From: an uncultured Treponema sp.
GTDB taxonomy: Bacteria > Spirochaetota > Spirochaetia > Treponematales > Treponemataceae
Assembly (NCBI GenBank): GCA_910584475.1
Contig: CAJUBD010000013.1
Coordinates: 1 to 64,000, forward strand
Length of the DNA stretch: 64,000 nt
Reading direction: 5' to 3'
Part shown: piece after piece, positions 16,426-25,088 of the stretch
Layout of the letters: every line of letters begins with the position of its first letter
Numbering within the stretch: position 1 is the stretch's first letter
Translations under genes and position numbers: made by a program
The notes under the pieces: model-generated
Database searches by the model: none
The model's input: the letters and a program-made list of their open reading frames with translations, nothing else
Told to the model about the DNA's origin: nothing

Positions 16426-16589
16426 TGCGCATCATACGGAGAGCGATTTCTATAACGACAAAGGTCGTGATTTTCTGCGTCGCCGCTGTTGTAATGACGA
16501 AAATTCTTGCTTTCATGGCGGCGAAAATCACTCTTGCTGTTGCAGTCATCGCTTCCTTAAGAAATTCTTTTTCTTCATTTTTGCCGTAG
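16422..16589 (+). CDS. Small membrane protein, 55 residues
   Basis: The ATG overlaps the PilZ-like gene's stop (ATGA). The sequence is MMRIIRRAIS, then one long hydrophobic stretch (about residues 13-45, VVIFCVAAVVM through ITLAVAVIAS), then a short polar tail. The basic N-terminus suggests an inner-membrane protein with one or two segments and the N-terminus inside. Function unknown; with the PilZ-like protein it might form a membrane output unit. Confidence 0.6.
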   Translation: MMRIIRRAISITTKVVIFCVAAVVMTKILAFMAAKITLAVAVIASLRNSFSSFLP

Positions 16590-16603
16590 CTTTCTTTTCC
16601 CTT

Positions 16604-16632
16604 TTGACAACAAAATAAATTGCATGTATAAT
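16604..16632 (+). promoter_or_regulatory. Consensus sigma-70 promoter, leaderless start
   Basis: TTGACA (16604-16609), 17-base spacer, TATAAT (16627-16632): all hexamer positions match consensus. The GTG start at 16641 is 9 bases past the -10, leaving an expected 5' leader of about 0-3 bases. Confidence 0.7.
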
Positions 16633-16640
16633 GGGAAGCC

Positions 16641-17498
16641 GTGAACGAACTGACAGAATTGACGGGCGTGGACGAATTTATCGCTCGTGTTTCAAAAAAT
16701 TACAAGCCAAAAGAAAAGCTGGCCGAATTTTCCGACGACGATACCTACGCTTTGCGCGACTTGAAAAAAGCGATGAACGCAAAGTGTTTTGGCAAGTATC
16801 TTTCTTTCTTGGGAGTCGCTCCAAATACGCAACATCGCCTGGCCCTATACCACTATGTTCATCGTTCTTATGATGTGCAAAGCACATACGTTTTTGCATT
16901 AAGGGAGAAAATCCAACCATCAAAATGGTATCTCAGAATTACAGAAGAGTTGCCGGGGCCAGTTTTTTTTACGCCCAAATTCACAGAGGATGTCCTTTTT
17001 GAAAAGGAATCAGTTGCCCACATAAAAATTCGCGAGATGGCAAATCAGTATGGAGGAGCCTCCGCCCTTGCGTCAATGTATGGAGTGGAGGCTTCGGTGC
17101 TGAGAAATGCGATTTCGTGGCGAATTTTCAAGGGAACGGAGGAGAAAAGGCGCTTTCGAGCGTTGCCACAGACTTCCATTATCCGCGCTTTTATGAAAAC
17201 AATCCACCCCGACCTTTGGTTCGTTTATCCTGAAGAACTTGAAGGTTGGAATCAAAGGAAAAATTTCCCGATTTTGGAAACTCTTGACAGCAATGTCCCG
17301 TATCTCATAAGCAAAAAATATGGGTTTTCGCTCGCCGAAGCCTCAAGGCTTTTTTCAGAATCAGAAACACGGAAAGCGATCGCGGGAAAAGCCGAGCGAC
17401 TGAAGGGCGTTCCCGAGTCCGCTGTCCTTGAAATTTGGGAGGCGGAGCGCATTGCGGGAAGCCCTGAAAAGTCGCCGCGGTATCAGTTGCTTAAATAG
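16641..17498 (+). CDS. Unknown 285-residue ICE protein, leaderless GTG start
   Basis: Not recognised. It starts at GTG 16641 directly behind a perfect promoter, with no Shine-Dalgarno. The central part (about 135-165, GGASALASMYGVEASVLRNAISW) resembles a helix-turn-helix, and a second similar segment (ISKKYGFSLAEASRLFSES, about 230-250) follows the same spacing, so a DNA-binding or sequence-counting protein is possible. No signal peptide. Its 3' end overlaps the end of the giant lipoprotein gene by 16 bases, tail to tail. A candidate regulator of the element; confidence in the gene is high, in the role low. Confidence 0.78.
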   Translation: MNELTELTGVDEFIARVSKNYKPKEKLAEFSDDDTYALRDLKKAMNAKCFGKYLSFLGVAPNTQHRLALYHYVHRSYDVQSTYVFALREKIQPSKWYLRITEELPGPVFFTPKFTEDVLFEKESVAHIKIREMANQYGGASALASMYGVEASVLRNAISWRIFKGTEEKRRFRALPQTSIIRAFMKTIHPDLWFVYPEELEGWNQRKNFPILETLDSNVPYLISKKYGFSLAEASRLFSESETRKAIAGKAERLKGVPESAVLEIWEAERIAGSPEKSPRYQLLK

Positions 17499-20400
17499 CC
17501 GTAGGCGGAATCCCTTACGGCGGGGCAGTTTCTGATTTCTACAGCGACAAAGATAGAGTCAATTATTTCTTCGCCTGTAGAGGCATCATTGCTTTTTATG
17601 TTGATGTTGCCAACAGGAATTGCTCGGGAAGTAAATGCCGGAATCTGTTTCCCGTCTTCATTTTTGTAATACTGATGGTTCTCTGTAACAAGGTTGTCGG
17701 TGTTGTTGAGATAAGTCCTTTTCAGCCTTTCAAACATGGTCTTTTGCACTTGCGCGATTGCCTTTTGCTCTTTTTCCCGGTCCTTTCCGCTTTGGGCATC
17801 ATAAGCCGCTTGATATTCTGCCGATGTCTTGTCAACTGCCATGTCAGATTCCGTCAAGTTAAAGTCATAAAGAGAATCACGACTGCCGCCGTTATAGTTA
17901 AAGTAGCCGTAATCAAGGCCATGCGACAGGGTTATGTTCCATTCGGTTTTACCGTTGGAAACGATTTTTGTCCCCTTGCCTCCATTGGTCGCACTTACAG
18001 GTTCGCTCGCATTGTTTGGCACGAACACGATGCTTTTAATGTTTGGGTCGATGTCGCCGTTTTCTTTCGCTATCTTAAGCGTAACTGTTTCGCCGTCGCC
18101 TAAAATCAAAAGCCGTTTGTCAAAATCAGAGCCGTCGCCAAGCGTAATTTTGTCTTCCTTGTAGCTTGAAAAAGTCGTTTCGTATGACTTATTGGGATAT
18201 GCGCTGACTTTCCTGTCCTTTATTGAGATTTGAGGCTCTTCCGAGAATATGTTTATCCTGACATTTTGCGTGGCATTCAAGTTTGCTCCCACGGCCTTGA
18301 CTTTTATCGCGTCGCTAAAATACTCGCCTTTCGGTCTGACAAATCGTAAAGTTCCATAGCCGCAATCATTTTCAAGCTCATCTTCATCGACTGGAGTTGT
18401 CCTTTTATGATTCGTTATTCTGTAGACCCCTTCAGAAACCTTTGTCGCTCCGTTCATTGAGAGCCTTAATCCGTTGTATTCAGGAATTATGACTGTAATT
18501 GTCGCGTTTTTTGGCTTCACAAGATAATTTACGGCGAGATTCTCGGAAGTCGCTTCTTGATATGTCGCCGAAAGTTCGGGGTTTTCGATGTACAATGAAT
18601 TTGGCCGGCTATAATGGAAATTGTCCGGAAGCACTGTTGCGCCTGAGTACCATCTTTCGTAATCATTCTGTCCGTATTTTGTTTTGACTTTTCTCTGCGT
18701 CCAAGAATTCTTCGTGTACGCCTCGCAGTTTCGTTTTTCAATTTTTACAGTGATTGTTTTGTCAAGCACTTGTGTTGTTCCGCCTCTTTTTATTTTTATG
18801 GTAATTGTCCCTATCTCGCCAGATGCGGCTCGATTCGTATCTTTGGAAATCGTCGGAGTGATGTAACGGTGCATAATTTGATTGAGCTTGATTTGCTCGC
18901 TTAGATCGCTGACTTTGAAAGCGCCTATGTTCAAAAATTTCTTGATCTTGTCGTAGCCTACTGACTGCTTGTCCTGAGGACGGCAATACAGGAGATTGTC
19001 TTGCAATTCCCTTCCTGTTATGACATACGGGTTGCAGTCAACATAGGAAAGCGTAGCGTTGTCATTCCATTGCTCTTCAAGGTCCGTGCCGCTCCCGCCT
19101 CCTTCACGCCAATAAAGTTGCGACCTTTCCTTTTTGGTTTCCACGTTTCTGAATACGCCGTGAAGCTGACTCCAATATTGGTGCATTTTACAGCAAAACC
19201 AAGTGTTGTATGACCTATGTCTCGTCGTATGGTACCAATCAAAGTAATGGTTTTGAATGAAATCCGTCCTGCCGCCCTTTGCCATATCGTCAGGATGGTT
19301 TATCGTAAAGTTATTGCCTTGATAAAGGAGTTCCTTGGATACAAGCCAACTTTCCCAGTTTGCCAAATCCTTGTGGGTTTTGAAAAAGTCGTGCTCTTTT
19401 AAGCTGATGTTCGAGCCGTCATAATCTTCGGGAATGTCCTCGTAGTAGTCAAACATATGCGCGATTTTGTAAAATTTCGTGGAAGTCCCCGTCTGCGACT
19501 CTTCCTTGTCGCAGTATATCAAGCCTTCATTTGTTTTTTCTGAAAGATTTTTGGATGCTTCTCCTGTGAATCCATTTTCAAAAAATTGCTTCTTCAGCTC
19601 TTCACGAGATTTTCCTTTTAGATTCTTGTATCCCGATGGATTTTTCTTATATTCAGTGCTGCCCGCAGTGTTTATCCAATCTACAGTGATTTGATCTGAA
19701 GCATTGAGGTCTATGCTGTGATGCTTGTTGTTTATGGTAAAATAAAACAGCACTTCCTCGCCGTCGCCCAAAGTCAAAATTCTGTTTTTCTCGTCATAGT
19801 GTGAAAATGACCCCTCTTTAAATATTGTGTTAAGCGAAACGTCATAATCCGAAAAGAAGCCTTGATAGTGCACGCTTTCTTTCACGCCGTACCTGCCGTC
19901 TTTGTCTGATGGAAGGTTGCCTTTTACGGTTATGTCACATTCGCCTTCCTTTACGGGAACGAGCGTTACTGTACATTTGCCTTTTATGATGTCGGGGCTG
20001 CCAGGCTCGGAATATGTTTCGGTGTATTTGCTTCCAATTCTTACGACATCTTCTTTGCTGCTTGCAATGTCAAGCACCAAATCGGAGGGGAAATAATGAA
20101 TTTCAAATTTTTCTTCATTGAGAGTCAGATGATTTTCGCCCGCAGCACCGTTTTTATTGTTGTCTATGTACCCTCCAAGCGGCGCGCCGCTCTCAGCGCG
20201 AAGGTCGATTTCAACATTGTAATCGACGAAAACAGTGATTTTCGGAAGATTTGCGCTCGACGCTCCAACCATCGTTCCTGTGATTGTTCCTGCCGCCCCT
20301 CCTTGATTTTCCACAAGTCCTGTTATGCGAAGCTGTTTTTTTACCGTATCGTCCTCTATCGAAAAGTAATTCGTAACTGCTCCAGAAAGAGATGTCGATG

Positions 20401-23400
20401 ATGTCGCGAATTGCGTGAACCAGTTTACCGTTGCGTTCGTTGGATTTGTTGTGTACGAAACGGTTTCGGTATAGCCGGGAATTACGCGGATTGTTCCCGT
20501 TGAAATCGAAATTTCTGCATTTGCCTTTACAATGATTACGCATATAGCACTTTTCCCGTTCGGGATTTTCGCGACAACTTGAGTTTGTCCTACTTCTTTG
20601 GGTATTACGGTGCAAGTTTTTCCTTTTGTTTTGCTCACAGAAACAATGTTCGCGCCGCCGATTTTTACCGCCGACCATTCGATTGTCTTATAATCGCTTT
20701 CCGTCGCATTTGTCAATTCTGCGGTCAATGTAAACGAGCCGTCATCCTTGTAAACTGTTTCAATGTTCGAGGAAAGCTCGATTCCAATTTCGCCTTTTTC
20801 TTCGACAATGAGCCAAATCGAAGACGAGACGCCAGTTTCCGCGTGGGTGCATCTTATTATATATTCGCCGCCTCTTTTTGCAGTGACATAACATTCAGGG
20901 CCTGTCACTTCTTCTAAAAATTGTCCTGTTGCGGAAATCGAAATTCCTGCGTTCTTTTTTTGTTCCTCTGTCCATTTTCCGTCGGGGTCATAGTTTGAGT
21001 TTTTCTCTATCGTCCATTTTAATTTGTAGCGTTCGCTTTCCCCAATGCCGTCGCCTGAAACAATCGCCGCGAATGTCCTTGAGCTTCCCGCTTCCATTGT
21101 GATTATGGACTGTCCGAGAGAGACTACGGGCAAAGACGGATCTGGAACGCTCACCGAAACGAGCATTTCTGCCCTCGCGACTTCCGTGCCGTCGTTCAAA
21201 ACCATTGTCGCCGTTATGTTCGCAGTCCCTTCCGCTATGCCGCACACCCATGCGACTTGCGACGAGCCTTGCGCGATGCAGACACTTTCGTTGGACGACG
21301 AGTATTTCACTTTGAAGCTTTCCTCCATCGCCGGCACTTGGAGCGAGAAGAAGTCGAGACTGTCGGTCGAAACTTTCGCCTGGCTTGCTGAAAAGGCGAA
21401 TTTGTCGTAGCTTGAAACCATCACAAGAATGTCGCACTGTCTTTCGGCTTTCGGGTGTTTCGCGTGGATTTTTGTCGTTCCGCTTCTGCCTGTCGTGCTG
21501 ACGGAGCATTGCCCTGCAACCGATGTCATTCCAATCAAGTTGTAGTCGTCCGCCCACCAAATGAAGTCTTGCGCGTCCGTCGCCTCTCCGTTCATAAGCT
21601 CCGCCGTTATGACGGTAAGGGAGGTGTCGTCGGGCTTGATTTTTATTATGCTTTGAGACGGTTTTATGTAAACGCCGTCTTTCGCGTCATCTTCGACTAC
21701 CACAAGAACGGTTCGCGGGTATGAGTCGGGATAGCGCGAGTTTTTGACGGTGATTGTCGCAAGTCCTGTTTCCATAGCCTTGATGAAACACGATGAGCCT
21801 GAAGGGGTTACGAGCGCGGTTCGGCTGGAACTTGACGACCAGTTGAAGAACGCCGAGTCGCTTTCGCCCGCACCTCCAATCATTTCCGCCGTCACAGTAG
21901 CGCTTTTTCCTTTTTGAAGCGTTATAATCGACTCGCTTGAATTGATGTATGGGCGGGAAGAAGTCGCCGCCGAGCCAAGGACGACAACGATAATCTTGAG
22001 GGAATACGCGCAGTCGCTTCTGCTTACTTTCAAAGTCGTAGAGCCGCTCTTGTTCGCACAAATCATCGCAGTCTCTCCGTTGTTCGCCACGACGCTTGCG
22101 GTCTTCACGTCGTCGCTTTCCCATTTCCACAAAGAGGGAGGCGCGTTCGCCGCGCCGTTTTCAATCGATACGGAGACGGCCGAATAGTCGCCCTCGACCA
22201 AGGTCAGGACGTTTGTTTTTGTCGTTATGTAAGGAATGTCGTTCGATGTCGCCGCCTTTCTCACCACAACGACGACTTCCGCGCCGTATTTCGCGTCATC
22301 GTGCGTTACCGTTATTTTGCAAACGCCCTGCGAGACGGGCTTTATGTAGCAAAAGTTTGAAAGCGTGGTGTATGAGACTTCCGCGACGCTTGTATCGTCG
22401 CTTTCAAATTTAAATCCGCGCGGCGTTCCTGCAGAGGAGTTTTCTTCCGTGTGGACAAGGCTCGCATAAAGCGTTTCCTCGTCCTGCCCCGCGAAAAGCT
22501 CCAAATTGTTTTTTTCAACCGTAACATAGCACACGTCCTCGTTTTTGTAGACATATTGGCTTCCGCACTTGATGAAAATTTCAAGGGTGTTTTCAGAAAG
22601 GGGATGCGTCACTGTCAAAATCGCGCTCGCGCTGTCGGAAAGAGCGGTCACGGAGGCGTTGTCTCCGTTCGCCGAAAGCTCAAAATCTTCGTTGTTGGAA
22701 ATCGTCCAAACAGCATTTGACTTAAAGGAATCCCTTATGTTGTACATTGTGACTGAAATCTCAGACGACGAGCCTTTTCTTTCAAGGTAGACCGTGTTTT
22801 GCGAAGTCGAAAGATAGCAAGCGGCATCTTCGTTGACAACGCCCTCCTGTTTTACAGTTATCGCGAAATTGACGGCCGAGCAGTCCGCGCACGACGCTCT
22901 GATAGTGGCCTTTCCTCCAGAAATTGCCGTCGCTTTCATGACGGTGTTGCTTTCGCTTTCAAGGGAAACGACGTTCTTGCCGCTCACGATTTCCCAGTTG
23001 ATTTGCGGCTCGTTATCAAAGCCTTCCGCCCAAAGATAAAGCCTTGCGCTTTGCCCGACATCAAGCGTTTCGTGCGCCGTTGTCGTGTATATGGTCGGAG
23101 GAATGAGCGAATTCAAGTCGTCGTCCGTGTCGTAGCAAATGACGGCGAAAGTGACCGCGCTGTCGGCGTTCGGATGGCTTGCGGTCAAGTCGAATCTGCT
23201 TCCGCCGGAGCCTGAAGATGGAGCGGTTATCGCGCATTTGTTCCCGATTGCGGAGATTGTTGCGTTGCCGGAGTTCGGCGCGCTCCAAACAATTTCGCTC
23301 TCGTTTCCGTTTCCTTCAAGGGTTATGTTCGCCTCTCCCATTTCGCCGTTCTTCACTTTCACGACAGGGCTTCCTTTTAGCGACAAATACGCTTTTTTGA

Positions 23401-25030
23401 CAGGCGCGCCGCCTTTTTTCGTCACGCGGACGGTTATTCTTGTCGGATAAATCGCTTTCGGGTGGGAAACGTCGATGTAGGCGGTTCCCTCTTTTAATGG
23501 CTCTATGACACAATAAGCGTTTTCAGAGTATGAGAGGCTTCTCGCGGATTTCGCTTTTCCCGTTCCGTTGAGCCATTTTATCACGTCGCCGCTTCCGTCC
23601 GACGCGCAATGCGTCACTGTCCAAAGAATGTCCTTCGTATCGCCCGGAGCGCAGTCCGTAAGATAGGCGTTCACTCGCACGGCCTCGGAGCCTTCTTCAA
23701 CCCTTATGTAGTTTTGGCTTGTCGTTATGTATGTCGTCGCGCTGGCCGCCTCGCTTGCAATATTGCGAACCAAAATGATTATCGTTCTTGAGCCAAGTCC
23801 GGGATAGGAAATGGTCGCCCTCGCAGAGCCGGTCTTTTTTCCAGAAAAAGTCGCCCAGTCGCCCGTCGTGGTTCCGTCGCCGTTCAAAAGTTCATAAGAA
23901 AGATATTCATCGTAGCCTGAAGAAAATTCCCATGAAAGTTTCGACGCGTCAAATTCGCCGCTGTAGTTTTCAAGCGAAACGCTCACGCTCTTTTTCTCGT
24001 CGCCTGAAATTGTCACGGTTGTTTCCGACGGATTTATAAAGGCGGTCTCGGCATTTTCCACAATCCGAACAAGAATGTCGAGCTGGTACGAGGCGTAAGG
24101 GTGGATGCATCGGACGCAACATTCGCCGGTCGGCTTTTGCGCCCGGATCGTAACAAAATTTGACGACGCGCTTTCCACGACGCAAGGCGGATTACTCGTC
24201 GCGCTTCCGTCGGCATTCACGATAGAGAAAGTGAAAGAATTTTCCCAGTCTGACGACGGAGGATTTTCTAGCGTTACGGTGAAGTTTGCCGCAGTGTCCT
24301 CGCTTGTGTTTATCGTTATGACATTGCTTTCGGTCGAAATGTAGGGGAAGGTCGTGCCGTCGTTCGTGCAGTTCACAAGAACAGAATAGGAGTTCGCCGC
24401 CTTTTGATGGCGCGCCGTGACCCTCGCAAAGCCTTCGGTAATTCCCGTCACCCAGCAATAGTTTCCCTCGACGGAAATCCCTGCGACAGACGGCTTGTCT
24501 ATAATCCAAGAAAATCCCGAAGTGTCGCCCGCCGTTCCGCCAAAAAGAGCCGCCGAGATTTTTTTCGTGCTTCCAGCGCTCACCTCGATGTAGTCTTCTG
24601 AAGCGTAGACATAGGGATTCGCAATGGCGGCGGCGTACAAATCGTCTCCGACCGTGACGACGCAAGTCGTTGTCGCCCTTCCAGAGCGGGCGGTGAGCGT
24701 CGTTGTTCCGGGCTTTATCCCTGTGATGACCGCGCCATAATTGTCGCATCTTGCCATAATGATGCTGTCGTCGAACGACCATTCGATGCTCGCGCTGTTT
24801 TGGCTGGCTGTCGCTTTCAGGTTCAATGCGTCCATCTGCCCGACAAGAATTTCAGATTTTGTTTTGTCAAAGGAAAGTCCAATGTCTTCCTGATGGTCAT
24901 CTGTCATGCTTCCTATGAACGAGCAGCCTTGCAACGCTCCTGTCGCAGTCGCGCATACAAATCCTGCGAAAATTGTTGTTGCAAGAGTTGCGAAAATTCC
25001 GTTTTTCTTTGATTTAAGACAATGCTTCAT
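17483..25030 (-). CDS. Giant Ig-repeat (Big2-like) surface lipoprotein, 2515 residues
   Basis: AAGGAG precedes the ATG. A basic N-terminus and hydrophobic segment lead to the lipobox GALQGC, so Cys35-36 would be lipidated. From about residue 45 to 1550 there are roughly 16 tandem domains of 80-100 residues, each opening like PYITTKTNVLTLVEGD and closing with a G-x-x-T-I-T-V pattern, typical of bacterial Ig-like group 2 (Big2) domains of adhesins. The last about 950 residues are different and contain no recognised domain. It follows virD4 and may be co-transcribed. A role in mating contact, surface exclusion or host adhesion is inferred from repeat type and location. Confidence 0.88.
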   Translation of the reverse strand: MKHCLKSKKNGIFATLATTIFAGFVCATATGALQGCSFIGSMTDDHQEDIGLSFDKTKSEILVGQMDALNLKATASQNSASIEWSFDDSIIMARCDNYGAVITGIKPGTTTLTARSGRATTTCVVTVGDDLYAAAIANPYVYASEDYIEVSAGSTKKISAALFGGTAGDTSGFSWIIDKPSVAGISVEGNYCWVTGITEGFARVTARHQKAANSYSVLVNCTNDGTTFPYISTESNVITINTSEDTAANFTVTLENPPSSDWENSFTFSIVNADGSATSNPPCVVESASSNFVTIRAQKPTGECCVRCIHPYASYQLDILVRIVENAETAFINPSETTVTISGDEKKSVSVSLENYSGEFDASKLSWEFSSGYDEYLSYELLNGDGTTTGDWATFSGKKTGSARATISYPGLGSRTIIILVRNIASEAASATTYITTSQNYIRVEEGSEAVRVNAYLTDCAPGDTKDILWTVTHCASDGSGDVIKWLNGTGKAKSARSLSYSENAYCVIEPLKEGTAYIDVSHPKAIYPTRITVRVTKKGGAPVKKAYLSLKGSPVVKVKNGEMGEANITLEGNGNESEIVWSAPNSGNATISAIGNKCAITAPSSGSGGSRFDLTASHPNADSAVTFAVICYDTDDDLNSLIPPTIYTTTAHETLDVGQSARLYLWAEGFDNEPQINWEIVSGKNVVSLESESNTVMKATAISGGKATIRASCADCSAVNFAITVKQEGVVNEDAACYLSTSQNTVYLERKGSSSEISVTMYNIRDSFKSNAVWTISNNEDFELSANGDNASVTALSDSASAILTVTHPLSENTLEIFIKCGSQYVYKNEDVCYVTVEKNNLELFAGQDEETLYASLVHTEENSSAGTPRGFKFESDDTSVAEVSYTTLSNFCYIKPVSQGVCKITVTHDDAKYGAEVVVVVRKAATSNDIPYITTKTNVLTLVEGDYSAVSVSIENGAANAPPSLWKWESDDVKTASVVANNGETAMICANKSGSTTLKVSRSDCAYSLKIIVVVLGSAATSSRPYINSSESIITLQKGKSATVTAEMIGGAGESDSAFFNWSSSSSRTALVTPSGSSCFIKAMETGLATITVKNSRYPDSYPRTVLVVVEDDAKDGVYIKPSQSIIKIKPDDTSLTVITAELMNGEATDAQDFIWWADDYNLIGMTSVAGQCSVSTTGRSGTTKIHAKHPKAERQCDILVMVSSYDKFAFSASQAKVSTDSLDFFSLQVPAMEESFKVKYSSSNESVCIAQGSSQVAWVCGIAEGTANITATMVLNDGTEVARAEMLVSVSVPDPSLPVVSLGQSIITMEAGSSRTFAAIVSGDGIGESERYKLKWTIEKNSNYDPDGKWTEEQKKNAGISISATGQFLEEVTGPECYVTAKRGGEYIIRCTHAETGVSSSIWLIVEEKGEIGIELSSNIETVYKDDGSFTLTAELTNATESDYKTIEWSAVKIGGANIVSVSKTKGKTCTVIPKEVGQTQVVAKIPNGKSAICVIIVKANAEISISTGTIRVIPGYTETVSYTTNPTNATVNWFTQFATSSTSLSGAVTNYFSIEDDTVKKQLRITGLVENQGGAAGTITGTMVGASSANLPKITVFVDYNVEIDLRAESGAPLGGYIDNNKNGAAGENHLTLNEEKFEIHYFPSDLVLDIASSKEDVVRIGSKYTETYSEPGSPDIIKGKCTVTLVPVKEGECDITVKGNLPSDKDGRYGVKESVHYQGFFSDYDVSLNTIFKEGSFSHYDEKNRILTLGDGEEVLFYFTINNKHHSIDLNASDQITVDWINTAGSTEYKKNPSGYKNLKGKSREELKKQFFENGFTGEASKNLSEKTNEGLIYCDKEESQTGTSTKFYKIAHMFDYYEDIPEDYDGSNISLKEHDFFKTHKDLANWESWLVSKELLYQGNNFTINHPDDMAKGGRTDFIQNHYFDWYHTTRHRSYNTWFCCKMHQYWSQLHGVFRNVETKKERSQLYWREGGGSGTDLEEQWNDNATLSYVDCNPYVITGRELQDNLLYCRPQDKQSVGYDKIKKFLNIGAFKVSDLSEQIKLNQIMHRYITPTISKDTNRAASGEIGTITIKIKRGGTTQVLDKTITVKIEKRNCEAYTKNSWTQRKVKTKYGQNDYERWYSGATVLPDNFHYSRPNSLYIENPELSATYQEATSENLAVNYLVKPKNATITVIIPEYNGLRLSMNGATKVSEGVYRITNHKRTTPVDEDELENDCGYGTLRFVRPKGEYFSDAIKVKAVGANLNATQNVRINIFSEEPQISIKDRKVSAYPNKSYETTFSSYKEDKITLGDGSDFDKRLLILGDGETVTLKIAKENGDIDPNIKSIVFVPNNASEPVSATNGGKGTKIVSNGKTEWNITLSHGLDYGYFNYNGGSRDSLYDFNLTESDMAVDKTSAEYQAAYDAQSGKDREKEQKAIAQVQKTMFERLKRTYLNNTDNLVTENHQYYKNEDGKQIPAFTSRAIPVGNINIKSNDASTGEEIIDSIFVAVEIRNCPAVRDSAYGYLSN

Positions 25031-25056
25031 ATTTTTCTCCTTGCGCTTTTCTTAAA

Positions 25057-25080
25057 AATTGGCGCATTTGTGCGCTAATT
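25057..25080. repeat. Hairpin element copy 1
   Basis: AATTGGCGCA, loop TTTG, TGCGCTAATT: 10-bp stem with one G-T pair. Lies between the virD4 stop and the giant lipoprotein start. One of six related 24-base elements in 25-34.2 kb. Confidence 0.75.
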
Positions 25081-25088
25081 CATTTTTT

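Noticed and set aside
17483..25030. Diversity-generating retroelement target
   Set aside because: A large repeat lipoprotein in a Treponema-like genome recalls TvpA, but no reverse transcriptase, template repeat or accessory gene is present.
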